The notes below the pieces were generated by a model. The model had not been told where the DNA came from and did not search any database. It saw only the letters and a list, made by a program, of their open reading frames with translations. Positions 50,863 to 62,911 of a stretch of 64,000 nt of DNA are shown piece after piece (positions within the stretch are counted from its first letter, which is position 1; the number at the start of each line of letters is the position of its first letter). The stretch is from Oreocharis arfaki (taxonomy: Eukaryota; Chordata; Aves; Passeriformes; Paramythiidae). The stretch spans positions 952,150 to 1,016,149 of the forward strand of contig VZRR01012414.1 in the NCBI GenBank assembly GCA_013398015.1. The letters run 5' to 3'. Both the position numbers and the translations under genes were made by a program.

Positions 50863-53800
50863 ATAATCAACATTTTATGAAAACTACTTGCTTGAAGGTA
50901 GTAAACTGGGTTAGGAGCTCTGCTACACATTTTTTACTATTAGGAAATGCATGCTTTTCCATACACTTGCCTAGTACAGAGAAGTCCCTGTACCAGGAAT
51001 TTAAAAAACAAGAAGTAATTTTCCAATGATCTGACTGTTCAAGAATACTTCAACACAGTAATGAATATGCAGTTACAGCACATGCAGACATGCCAACTCT
51101 TTGCAGCCAAGCAGATGCTGCCAGTGCCGCAAGTACAGCAACGAAAAGGTCTGCCTGGTCTGGCAATAAAACTTTCCAAGAGGCATCTCCCTTTAACTAA
51201 GCTGAAAAAACACTTTTTTTTTTCCTGAAGAAAAATATTCCTCAGATATAGGAGAGGTAAAAAAGTCATTATGAAAAATTCTAGTTGGCTTTTCAGTTTC
51301 TACATACCAATCTCTTCACTCTTCTCAGTATTGTCTTACTCAGCATTATGTCTTGCGCAACAAAAGGCAAACTATCTGAAAATTAGGGACAAAAGGGAGT
51401 ACTACATTGCTGAGGCAAAACAGCTTCAAGACATGCAATGCCATAAAGCATTTCTCCACACTTTTATTTCTGGTCTTTCCAAAAACTAATTTAACAGTGT
51501 AGCATGTAAATGAATTTTTATTCATGAATGAAGCATACAACAGCCTTGGCAAACAAAACAAAACATGCAAATGCATTGAATTTCCATATTAGTTCCCCAG
51601 ATTACAAGAGAAGCTGGGTTTGTGATAACACTTGATTTCACAGGTAAACATCACCTCCTACTCAGAAAGAGAGGTGATCTGATGAAAACAACTAAAAAGA
51701 AACTGTTGAGTACTGCTTTGTACGTGTATTCACTACGAACAATCCAGCCTTTACTCAGGATAAAAATTAATTCCCCTTGCTAGAACAAGTTACCTGAAGG
51801 AGCTACTCCTGTACAGCCTCATGGTAACCTAGAAGCTGACAAGTGACTGAATATTTCAAGATTCAGGAGAACCAGGCAGGCTGTTGTTGGTGACTAAAAA
51901 AGGTGCAACAATTCTTTGCTAGATAAATGTAGACAGTTGTCACTTGTTATGCAGGGTACAAATATTCAAGGAATTATTGGCACAGAGGAATCTACCCAAA
52001 AAACTCCTGGCTTACTTGAACAGGTGACTGCATGCAAACTGCTCATTGGGAATGTTCATCCAAACACCTCGTCTCCTGATCTCTGCATACACCTAAACAC
52101 AAATGCTAGAGAATGCTAGCTGTTACAGGCAAAAGCAGCACCTGAAAATGTGTAAACATTTTAATGAAATACATGTTCTCGTTCCAAAGACTGAGAAATT
52201 ATTTTGAATATAGACACAATCAAAGCATCTATCCTAAAAAAACAACCCGAGGGGCTACAAGGGTGGGTACAGCTTAGAGGTTTTGTACTTGCAGAGAGAT
52301 AATGGGCTGAAAATGTCTTGAAATTGAGACATACTTATTTGAAAAAAGGTCCTTAAGAGTATGTCTTACACATGCACAGACCACGATCTGTGCGCGTCTG
52401 AGATTTTCTAAAGACTGAACTTAAAAAAAAAAAGTGAAGGATAGCAATAGTTAGCAGTATATGTAACAATGATAAATTGCATCTAGTGCCAAAGAGCGAT
52501 GAATGGAAGGCATTATTCTGCAGATGACTTTCCTGCATAATCACAATCTGAATTGGCATTTTGATCATTTTTCTAGAAATTGGAGTGTAACCACCTCACT
52601 GTAGACAGAAAGTTTTAATTGTGTGTGGCAGAAGAGACTTATAGCTATCAAATGTATCAAAATACGATTTAGAGAAAAAACGATAGTACGTCAAGGCAAA
52701 TCAACAAATGTTTATGTCTTCTGTGACTCAGCTAAGGAAATTTGCTGAGATGAAACCGCAATTTCATCATGTCTTTAAATTAAAAGACAGCTAATGAATT
52801 GTAACTGACAATATTCTACAGAAATCACAGAAGCAAAAATGTCAAAAAATTTTTGTCAGTTATAAAATTAAAGAAGCCTTCTAGTAACACAAGAATGAGA
52901 CAATGTTCATATCTCCTTCAATTGCAATTTTCTGTCTCTAATGTGTTGAGCATCCATATAAACAGTAACTTAATTTGGAAGAACAGCTTTCCCCCTTGCA
53001 GCCAAAGAATTTTCTTGGATGCATGCAAGAGAAGAAAGCTCTTTGCATTCAAACTGTACCCTGTACCTAACAGATTCAAATTTCAAATGCAAGGCAGAAA
53101 GAAGACGCTCTGCTAAAAAAACTGCTTGGGTTTGACTCTTCATTGGTTGAACACGCTCAGGATTAGGGATGCCAGCAGCGAAACCCCCAGCCCTTCCAAT
53201 GCCACTAGAGGGCAAGCAAAACACCAAGAGCTCCAATGCTCAGGTCTCCAGCAGCAACCTTGGTACCACATCTGCACTAAGGCTGCTCTGAACATGTCAG
53301 AGGGATAAGAGCAACAAGACAGATGCAAATGTAGCTTAAGGCTGATTGAGTAGGAAATACTATTAAGGCTTTTGTTTACAGAATTATTATTGTTGTTATT
53401 ATTATCACTTTTTTACTGTAATAAAGTACAACTTGTACAACACAGACAATTACAGACATCAGAGGAAATCTAAAAAGGTAACTATTTAAGCTTGAATCTA
53501 GCAGATCATAGTTGAATAGAATACACACCTATGTATTATTAATAATAGCTGCACTGAAGACAAGAGGACATGAGAGTACAATTATATTTTAAATTATCAC
53601 ATTCCTTCTTCTGTTCTACAGGTACAAGATTGATGCTTGTGCTAACATCCATCCAAGTTCAGAGTTTTGATTTTTGGGACAAGTCTAATCTGACTTGTAG
53701 CACCTCAGGTGCCCCGAGGGATGTTCTTAGGCAACTTGTAAAACGTTGCTTTTGCTCCTATATGTCTTGCCAAAATAGAAGGCTACAGAAATTGAACAGT

Positions 53801-53916
53801 GACATTTTGGCAGCTCTCTTGAAAAGGTTTTAAATGCTACTGGATAGTATGCCCTCATTTAATCATCACACCTCTATAAAAACCAGTGAAAGTAAAGGAA
53901 AAGAAAAAAAGAGTTT
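50863..53916. other. Non-coding unique DNA
   Basis: No exon, RNA gene or transposon recognised. Simple TTATTG/TTATTA sequence lies near 53382-53408. The two overlapping opposite frames around 52970-53328 are not supported by any domain. Confidence 0.75.
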
Positions 53917-54160
53917 TACTATTTTTAATCTTCAGTCTTCTCCTTCATTAATCATTTAAACCAGGTCATTCTTGCATAAGAGATCATGAGGAAGAGGTTT
54001 ATGATTATTTCCTTTCTCTTCATGAAATAAAAGAAGAAAACTTGTACTATTTCTAAGCTTCAGTCTTCTCCTTCATTAAGCATTTAAACCGGGCCACTCT
54101 TGCATAAGATATCATGAGGAAGAAGTTTATGATTACTTCTTTTTCCTTCACGATCTAAAG
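53917..54160. repeat. 128-bp tandem duplication
   Basis: The unit starting at 53917 (TACTATTTTTAATCTTCAGT) is repeated from 54045 (TACTATTTCTAAGCTTCAGT) with a constant offset of 128 bp. Shared landmarks are CTTCAGTCTTCTCCTTCATT, CATTTAAACC, CTTGCATAAGA, ATCATGAGGAAGA and TTTATGATTA. Identity is near 88-90% by eye until about 54160, where the second copy loses similarity. It is not a recognised transposon and looks like a local duplication of unique sequence that has since diverged. Confidence 0.92.
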
Positions 54161-57100
54161 CATTTATGCTGGGAAACTTCAAGTTTTTACTCTGCCAGTA
54201 TAATATAAAGTTTTACCTTCCAAAAGTTAACCTTTTACCATCCTTGCTGGTAAGGGCTCCTTTTCTTCAGCATCAAAAATCAATTAGTGAGAGAGAGACA
54301 CTTGGGTACTGTTGATGTAGGTATTTCTAGCTTTCCTTTAGTGAAGATATTTGTCACATCACAAACAGGAATGAGCTGGCAGATGCTAAAACCTGGTTGG
54401 CTTTTCAACATAATCAGAATTGTCACATCCTATAGCTGCCCTTGTGTTGAGATAGTAGCACATTGAATTTTGGTGTTACGTCTTGGCCATCCAAAAAAGG
54501 AGTATTTGTTGATAGATTCTTTATCAGTTTTGGCTTGAAAAAATAGTACTGGGGTTCCTTCCTTGCCACAGTCTATTTTGATCTCTCGGTAACTAGCGAC
54601 TGCACAGCTTCTTCCCCATCCTTCTTGGGGAAGATGAAAAGAGATGAAAATTTGTATAGAGAATGTAGACCTTCATTAGACCTGCAAACTGCTCAGGTAA
54701 GAGGAGACTTATAAATGGAGGAGAATCATCTTCAATGTGTATCCAAACATATTTGAGAATACCTTAAAATGGATGTGGATGAGAGTATACACATGGAAAA
54801 AAGCTACAGGAAAAAAGAGCTGATGGATGTGGGGTTTTTTATTTAAAAAGGGATGTTCAATGGAAGTTCAGTGATTTCTACATGCTCACTTTGGCACAGT
54901 AGTTTCCACAGGTAAAGACTATATAATTTTTAGGTATCCTAATAAGCTCTTAGTGTGCATCCATACACTCCTCCCACGCAGCTGCACTGACCCTGTTCTA
55001 AACTTGGGTATCTGGACATTCATCTGACTTTCTAAACCACCAAACTGGATTCTGTAACCTGGGTTTCAAGAGTTGAGTAAAAAACAACCAACTTTCACTG
55101 GACTTAATGAAAGGTCTTAGGTGGGGGAACAGAATAAACCTTAGGATTAAAAGAAAAATAATAAAAAAGCAAAGAAACCTCCAGTTTTCATTTAAGTGAA
55201 CCAAAGGGAGAAAACATAGCTAATGTAAATATTAAGAAAAAAACAAACAAACAACAACAACAAAAAAACCCAAACAAACAAACAAACAAACAAAAAACCC
55301 AAAAAAACCCCCCACAAAGTACAGCCTTGGCCAGACAATGAAAAGAAACAATATGGCAATATTGCCATGTAATTTCTGAAAGCAATCATTTCCCATGTTA
55401 GCCTTTATCAACCTTTCCTGTAGCAGAATCTTGACCTCAGTCCAATAAAAAGGCTTATAGTAGTAACAATGAGCTAAATATATTTCCACTTCATTTTTCT
55501 GTTCCTTTTTCTTCCTAGTACCTATATAAAAATAATAGACACAAGATGACAATCCCTCCTTTCCCCTCAAGCTGTGATAAAGGACTTTTAGTCTAGCCTC
55601 ACTGCAGGTCAAGAGAACTCAGACAGCAACACTACTGTTTCTGCTAGGACAGGGATTCCTGTGGAACCTGACAGATGTCTTCCTGCTCTGGCCAGAGGAG
55701 CTTGCAGGAAGATAGTCTGTCTGCACTGGTGAAATGCTCATCAGGATACAATTTACCAAACACTTTCAGGATCAATGAACAGTGGTGGGGTTTTTTTCGC
55801 CCAGTTCACAGGATTTTTTTCCATTTTGGGGACAAAACCAGCTTTGTGAGCTCCTAATGGATGGACATGTCCTTTTTTCTGCATGCAAATATATAATAAA
55901 ATTACAGTCATAAAAAACCCTCCCAAATATGACAGAAAATAAAGATACTATCTTGAATTACCCCATATACAGCTTTCTGCTATTTGGGAGATCCCATTAA
56001 GAAAAAACCATTCAAAACACTTTTTAAAAAAATATTTCATAATTTCCTTAACATTCCAAATAATTTTTTTACGCAGTGACTAATACTGGCCAGCCCTAAC
56101 ACAGCTTGCAGAACCACAAAAGTGACGAATGTAACAGGAGGGAGAAAAAAAGAGCAAAGTCTGTATTTAGAGTGTCTTTCGAGCACGCCCTCCGAATAGG
56201 TGCCTATCTAGCCCCCTGGATCACCAAACAAGTACAAACTCTAGGACAGCCTGACCACCTGCAGGGAATTGCTATCTACAGATAATTCTCAAATTAAGTG
56301 AGTTTCAACCTAAGCGAATCACAACTCTTCCATTCTCTTTCCAGTATATCTAAGAAATATGACTATCTCACCTAAACCTTAGGGATGATGAAAGTGCTCC
56401 TAGTGTTCAAGTCCAAGGTGGATCTAGCTGTGCTTCACCAATCCCTAAGGTATTTTCCGTGCTATAAATGTAACACATGCATGACTCTAGGGGTTTTGGT
56501 GACACATATAAGCTGGTTGTATTTAAGCAGTACTTAACTGCAATGCCAATAAATCAAAAGTGAAATTTTGGCAGAGCTGAATGCAGAAGCATCCACATCT
56601 CCAGACATGTGTCTTAACTATTAATAATGTTCATTGAAATCTTAATTCCCCCAGACTGAAGTAGAGTCAAGCGAACACAGGAAACAATAATGCTATCTGA
56701 CTGCATGACCTTTCTGATTAAAGCAACTTGTCTTTCTTAGAGAAGGCAGCCACTACAGCTCATCAACAGCTTCGCACTCTATTTTTCAAAATACTGTATC
56801 AACCAATTCACATGCTTTATTTCTGGTGGCATTTGGAAATATTTCAATTTCCTCTTGAAGTTAATGAGAGACAAGGGGTATTCAGTTTTAGGTCAATAGA
56901 GATGGATGTTGCCATATGACACACCCATCTCTTTCTACAGAACATTTTGGGCCTTTTCCACTTCCATTGCCCTGCCTCCTCACATTCTTGAAAAACAAAT
57001 AAACTTCTTATTAAAATATCTGGGTAACAGATAACAAGGTATTTCACCATTTTTTCCTACACTGAACAAAAGTATCAATGTGATTCATAGAAATTTATTG

Positions 57101-57544
57101 CATTTTAGAAAGAAGAAATCATGTTACTGTCATAGGTTCTATCAGAAACCCCAGGACAGAATCAGAAGCCCAAGACAGAGATGATAAATGCTTCTTTCAC
57201 TAATTCAGCTTTCATATCTCAGTTTCAAAAACACACCATTGATCACAGACCAGGAATCTCAAATACAGAACATTAACCATGGTTGTACAAAACTCATTTT
57301 GAAACTCTAACTTTTCATAGCATGGATTTTTAAGTACATAACAAATAAATTTTTCACCAATATGCTGGACAAAAGAAAACACACCAACTCTCAGAACATC
57401 AGTGTGTGTCTTCTAATAGCACTATATTCATTTCAACAACTGACTAACCTTTCCACTACAATTCCCATGACACCAAAGAGCTAAAATTTTAAGAACATTG
57501 GTACAGGGATTGAATTCACATCAATCACATGAATTTCTGCAACC
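54161..57544. other. Non-coding unique DNA with A/C-rich tract
   Basis: No exon or transposon recognised. The main feature is the A/C-rich tract at 55236-55316. Overlapping minus-strand frames there (55188-55612) encode Phe/Cys/Val/Leu-rich low-complexity peptides that are artefacts of it. Confidence 0.75.
55236..55316. repeat. AAAC/AAC-rich simple repeat
   Basis: The tract consists of AAAC tetranucleotides and AAC trinucleotides, grading into A runs broken by CCC and ending in a run of six C at about 55307-55312. It is the purest of the A/C tracts in the window and could vary in length. Confidence 0.9.
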
Positions 57545-58155
57545 TTGTTGCCAGCGGCCCAAAAAGCCAGCTGTATCCTGGGCTGTATCAAAAGCAGCAT
57601 GACCAGCGAGTCTCAGGAGTGATTCTGCTCCTCCACTCTGCTTTCATGAGACTCCACCCAGAGCGCTGTGTCCAGCTCTGGGGTCCTCAGCACAGGAAGG
57701 ACATGGACCTGTTAGAGAGTCCAGAAGGGGGCCACCAAGCCAATCAGAGGGATGGAGAACCACTCCTATGAGGAAAGACTTGGGGCTGTTCACTCTGGAA
57801 AAGAAAAGGCGATGAGGTGACCTAATTTCTTCTGGTACCTGAAGGGAGGCTACAATAAAGATGGAGAGACAGTATTTACAAGAGCATTTAGTGACAGGAC
57901 AAGGGTGAATGGGTTTAAACTAAGCGTAGGTTTAGATTAGGAATTACAAAGAAATTCTTTACTGTGAGGGTGGTGAGGCATTGGAACAGGTTGCCCAGAC
58001 AAGCTGTAGATAACTCATCCCTGAAAGTGTTTAAGGCCCCCAGGTTGGATGGGGCTCCAAGCAACCTTATCTAGTGAAATGTGTTCATGTGATGGCAGGG
58101 GGGTGGAACTGGATGATCTCCAAGGCCCCTTCCAACTCTAGCCACTCTATGATTT
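57545..58155 (+). mobile_element. CR1 LINE, 3' 611 bp
   Basis: Reading 5' to 3' on the plus strand: GCATGACCAGCGAGTCTCAG, TGTGTCCAGCTCTGGGGTCC, CTTGGGGCTGTTCACTCTGG, GGTTTAGATTAGGAATTACA, CATTGGAACAGGTTGCCCAG, GGTTGGATGGGGCTCCAAGC, and a terminal CTCTATGATTT. These are the end of CR1 ORF2 and the 3' UTR with its tail. Translation near 57640-57720 gives RCVQLWGPQHRKDMDLLE, the ORF2 C-terminal motif, after which the frame is lost. It is a 5'-truncated inactive copy. Confidence 0.96.
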
Positions 58156-58992
58156 AGAGATGCTGTGAAATCTGCAATATTTATTCTGGGGAAAAATCTA
58201 ACAAAAAAGTTGCATTTGAAGTCTACAAAAATTAAATAAAGTTTGTTTTCTAGCACAAAAAGAACTATGTACATGCAAACTCACGAAAATTAGATATGTT
58301 GTCACGGATATTAGCTTTCCCTCTTATACAAAGTTTTTTGCCTGATTACATTCAGGGTTAATGTGGAACTGCTACATTGAAAATGTAGTGATCTACTTGA
58401 CACTGATAAAGTAAGAGCTATGGAAATGCTGTAAGCAAAAAGCTATTGCTCAGTATTTGTGTGGGCTATTTGGGATATAAAACTGACAGCTTTTCCATTG
58501 CAAAGCCCTTGGTTAATAACCACAGTTATTTGAGCATTTTCTGCGATAAAAATCACATTAGAATGGTTATTTAAAATACATAAAAACTGCATGTGTGTAT
58601 TTTTGTAGTTTCCTCCTCATTTGCTCAAACTAAATCCAGTTTTCACCAGAAAAAAAAAAAATCTACTTTTCCACAGTAGGGGCTTTTCCAGCTCTCTATC
58701 TCCCACCTCACTGACTAGAGGAACATTTAAGCACAAATCCAAAGAGTCACTGAAGAGGAAAGGCTTTTTCCCTTACCTTTCACACACTAAAAAATGGTAG
58801 AACTATTATTGTTGCTAAAAGCCTACAATAAAACACCATCAGAAGTCCATTCAGGCAAGAAAGATGACTGAAAAAGTCAGAACAAGGAGGAAAATATTAC
58901 AGAAGTTTATGAGCAACAAATGAGAAGTTTTGAATGGAATCCTAGTTCACACAAATTTAATTTCAACTAGTAAACCTACAGGCTATTTTAAT
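58156..58992. other. Non-coding unique DNA
   Basis: Unique AT-rich sequence between a CR1 and an LTR, with an A run at 58650-58662. Nothing else recognised. Confidence 0.72.
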
Positions 58993-59056
58993 TGTTGCCA
59001 CTATTGGGGTGGCCATGAAACAAAAAGGACAGTGCTTCGGTGAAGGGCAAAAAGCG

Positions 59057-59062
59057 TTTATT
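59057..59062 (-). terminator. LTR polyadenylation signal AATAAA
   Basis: The plus strand TTTATT gives minus-strand AATAAA, directly followed by CGC. It lies only about 17 bp past the TATA box, as expected if R is very short. Confidence 0.6.
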
Positions 59063-59078
59063 TGAAAGAGACAGTATT

Positions 59079-59085
59079 TTTTATA
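59079..59085 (-). promoter_or_regulatory. LTR TATA box
   Basis: The plus strand TTTTATA gives TATAAAA on the minus strand, placed between the CCAAT cluster and the AATAAA of the LTR at 58993-59425, where a retroviral promoter would have it. Activity is unknown. Confidence 0.6.
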
Positions 59086-59120
59086 CACTTTTAGGATGTT
59101 GTGGCTCATGTTACATATCC

Positions 59121-59204
59121 ATTGGCTACTAAATTAATACAATAAACTCATTGGCTATATTAACTACAATATATTGGTTATAATATATTAACTACTACTA
59201 TTGG
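59121..59204 (-). promoter_or_regulatory. Array of four CCAAT boxes in LTR U3
   Basis: ATTGG on the plus strand (CCAAT on the minus strand) occurs at 59121, 59150, 59173 and 59200, at intervals of 29, 23 and 27 bp. All share one orientation and lie upstream of the TATA box. CCAAT boxes bind NF-Y; a regular array suggests a promoter module of the original provirus. Confidence 0.6.
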
Positions 59205-60310
59205 TTACCTATAGCGTCAGTGTTCAAGCATTCAGAAAAACAACAGGTGCAGATAAGTGGGTGTTTTCCTCCTTCTACTGTTTGGATTTCTTGCTTCTGT
59301 TATTACTACACTTTCAAGGCTAGAAGCTAGTTGTTTTACGTTTCATGGGCTTTTCTCAGGAATAGAAGTTAACCATGTCCAACTTAAAGTCTGTGAAGCC
59401 TTCAGGGTAGCTGTCGGCCACAACAAATTGTCATAGCACTTTACTAATCTTCCACAAACACTTTTAGGAAGAATTAGAAATCATGGAGTCGCTTTGTTTC
59501 CTATAACCTCTAGGATGTGGAATGTATTGTACAGATCATAATCAGGCATTGGCCCTGACCCAAAGGTTGCAAGTGCCAAGTAATGCAGTATTACTGCTGC
59601 CGAGGATTTAACACTACATGTTGAAACAGTACTTCAGGCTCTTCAACCCAAATGTTGACTAATTTCCTGCTACAGTAACACACTTGTAACCAATATTCTG
59701 TGAAGGAGAAGTGATTTGATAATCAATTTAAATCAGTATTTCCAGCATACAAACACCTGCTTGAGAAACATGTGGCCATGATATCAAGAGGCCAGAAAAA
59801 GCATTACTGAATGTTTCTCAGAATGAAACAGGCTTGGAAAATGTAACAGTACGTTTACGGAGATTCAGCTCAAGCAACTTGGGAAGTAAGCTCTTAAGAA
59901 AAGTTTTGCTGATCAAAGAAGTAAAATATCCATTAAATCCCAACAACACAAAATACCAAGCTGGGTGTGCGTTGATAGGACTGCTGTCTTACACTGCAAG
60001 TACTTCAGGGCGCAGATTTTGAATTCCACCCATGCTGAACCTTGAATTCCTGTCTTCGTGGTGCCCAAAATGAAAGTTTATGTTCCTCAAAACAAACTTG
60101 GGGGCAGCTATCTTTTACTCTGCATCAGTAAGGAACTTAATTGACTTCAATCTCAGAAACACATCAATCTAACAAGTCCATTTTGTAGGTGATAGTAGTT
60201 GACTGCATTTAAGATGCACACCCTAGCTTTTGGGTTTGTTTGGGGTTTTGGGTTTTTTTGAGACCAGGGAGAGAAACAGGTACTATCTGGCAACAATTGA
60301 TTTAATCTAA

Positions 60311-60385
60311 TTACAATAAAATACAATTAAAAATAAAATACAGATATAAAACACAAATTAAAAAATACAATAATAAAATACATCA
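60311..60385. repeat. AT-rich AATAAAATACA-like repeat
   Basis: Variants of AATAAAATACA recur irregularly: ACAATAAAATACA near 60313, AAATAAAATACA near 60331, and AATAAAATACA near 60372. G is nearly absent. It is best described as AT-rich low-complexity sequence with a loose 10-20 bp period. Confidence 0.75.
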
Positions 60386-62887
60386 AATTGCATTCCAATT
60401 AATTATTTCCATTGTCTAAACTTTCAACTTTTTCAATCAGCTGAAAAATCTCCACTGTGTAGATATCTAGAATTAGTTGAGATTAATCCCATTTTGAGAC
60501 CTCTGGGCAGAAACTTGGGTACCCTTTATATGTGATCTAGAAATTTTACTGGCAGATCTGATTCAATTGATGATGCAATAATGATAAGTCATTTCACTGG
60601 TAAAGTCTCCTTTGCATATCATACTAAAACAAAGCTCATTAATTTCTATGTAGAAAATCTCATTTTAGTTTCGGATATGCCTTCTTTTTGCTGAGTAACA
60701 ATGATATTTCATGTTGACTTAAAGCAGGACAATTTTTCCTCCTGGGGTGTCTCTCCATAAAACAGAAAGGAGGAAAAACGATGACTGAATTTCCCAGTCT
60801 CTGTCCCCTTGGGGCTAATATCTGCCTGGTGTTTCAGTAAGCATGCATTACATGATTGGGCTGAAAGAAAGAAAATATCATGTTTTAGATATCCTTTTAT
60901 TGTTACATAAAACTTCTTGTTTTCTTTTTGACATATATATTTCCCCATGGACATTAACTTTCTAGAGCTACAGAAACCAGATCACTGAGGGTCAGGGTTA
61001 ATACTTCACTGCCAAGGCCACTGCTAATGTCTTATCTCCAGAAGAATATCAAGTGGGGAGTTACTGCTAGGGAGAGATAGAATATATTGTCAGTTGAATC
61101 CTTACTTTTTAAATTTATTTTTAACATATTAAAGAAGAGCAGAAGAACATACACCAGAAGAGCAATGCTTTAGTAAAATCAGTGGATTTGGTTGGGTGGG
61201 GTTTTTTTCACTGCCACATCATTGACATTTCAGAGATTTCCTTCCAGGACCTCTGTATTTATCTACATGTCTTGTCCTAAGGGGAAAGAATCAGACTCCT
61301 TTTTACTATTAGCTTTTCTCCTTTTTCAGCTTATTTCCTACCCTGCCCCCTGCTTTTCCAGCAGCAGCTCTGGAATTTTTATGACTATTTGACTACAATA
61401 TCAAAGAAATCCTTTGGGAACAATCCGTCATGAGTTTCTCCTTTTAAGTCCTGTGGGTCAAGTGCCAATACCTCAGCCTCCAACAAAGGAGGAAGCCTTT
61501 GAGGAGGGAGACAACCAAATGAGCTCTTAAGCCTCAGTGTGCTCCTTAATTTTTTCTTTTCTTTCTTTTTTCCTCCTTTTCCTTCCCTTTCCCATGAATT
61601 AACTTTTCTATTCCTAATTCTGAAGAGGAAAGGCTACCCTCTTGCATTAATCATTTTTTCAGGGTCACCATGTGAAGTCTGAGCCAGATTCCACATGCTA
61701 GTGCTTTCTGCTCAGAAAATCTTAAGTGAAGCTGTACTAGAAAGGAACCCTATGTCTTGCAAGGTCACAGTGATGTGCCACGACCTTTTCTGGCGGAAAC
61801 AATTTAAAAGCTGTGTGCTTACTAACTGCAAGGCATGTGCTGAGTAAGAAAGCACAGCAAAGCTTCTGGTGTATAAGTCTTCCAATTTTCACATTCCCCA
61901 TCCAGCTTGAAGAACTAGGGAGGATGTTTAAAAGTCTTGACCCACATTTTGTGCTCTTTCACATCACAGCATTTTCTTTCAGTCTCAGTCCTGTACTCTT
62001 TTATTCGTATCAGCCTTGTTTGCAGAGGGCACAAAGCTGATAATCTAGAGACAGATCCGGACTGTGCTCTACAAACCAAGGGCTCCCTTTGTGTCATTTT
62101 GGCCTCCTGTGTGCTGTCCATCTGCTCAACTGCAAATTTTGCAAAAGCTCAAAATTCTCCTGTCGAGTCAAAGGGCTGGCAAACAGTCCTGCTGTTGATG
62201 AGAGACAATACCCTCTTTTTCTCAGCCAGCAAGAGGCTTACAGGCAACAAATATGAGAAATTAAAACTGATGTCAGCGATGCTGAGGAACCTTCAAAGTT
62301 TTTTTCCACAGTTCTTTCAAACTGTTTTATCTGATGTTGTTGGTGCCCACAAAAGGCCATAAATTCCTCCAAACTGTGACTGAAAAATCCTATACAGCCA
62401 GGCAACAGGCCGAGTATAGCGTGATAGCAGCAAAAGACAAAGGGATATTTGTGTTTTTAACTACCAAGTAGGAAACAGGGCAAAAATTTATGAGGGATCT
62501 CATTCAGGCATTCTTTTGCAAGCATCTCTCCAAGTAGAAACAGCAAGAGGATCACAGATTTAATTGTTTGGTAAGTAGAAATAGTCCAAGCAAAAGTAAA
62601 CACTATGGCTGAAATTAATTCTAGTTCCCCAAAACCTTAATCATACAAACACTGATGTTCCCATTTTTCATCTTGACTGCCTGTTTTTCTCACAACTGTC
62701 TCTGAAAAGGCAGCTAAAGTAGGAACTCTAGAACGAAGATTTAGATAATACGGGAAACACTTCCAATTATTTGAATGAAACAATCTACACTGTCTAATTT
62801 TTTTGTCCTGAGAGCTGATTTGCTTTTGGGTGTCTCTTGCCCTCAAGAAATTAACTAGAGGAGGGAGGTGGAAAAAGACAGTGCATA

Positions 62888-62911
62888 GAATTCCAGCTGA
62901 TGCTGGAATTC
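62888..62911. repeat. Perfect inverted repeat, 10-bp arms
   Basis: GAATTCCAGC (62888-62897) and GCTGGAATTC (62902-62911) pair perfectly around a TGAT loop. Flanking bases do not pair, so it is a short cruciform-type palindrome rather than a miRNA-type precursor. Confidence 0.92.

Larger units (their letters stand above)
58993..59425 (-). mobile_element. Solo ERV LTR with compact promoter
   Basis: The element begins TGTTGCCACTATTGG and ends CGGCCACAACA, giving TG...CA ends with a short TGTTG/CAACA inverted repeat. It is about 433 bp long. On the minus strand it shows, in order, four CCAAT boxes, a TATAAAA box and, about 17 bp farther, AATAAACGC, then a short GC-richer end. That is a retroviral U3-R-U5 layout with a very short R, resembling alpharetrovirus/ERVK-type LTRs. 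AATTG occurs at both borders (58990-58994 and 59426-59430), overlapping the left end by two bases, so the exact termini are uncertain. No internal retroviral genes adjoin. Family assignment is by layout and recall. Confidence 0.78.

Noticed and set aside
55188..55612. Overlapping minus-strand frames with hydrophobic Phe/Leu/Val/Cys stretches that look like membrane segments
   Set aside because: The hydrophobic stretch is the complement of the AAAC/AAC simple repeat at 55236-55316.
61937..62362. 141-codon open frame, plus strand
   Set aside because: No recognisable domain, signal or family resemblance, and no conserved-looking splice borders. Such lengths are expected by chance in 64 kb across six frames.
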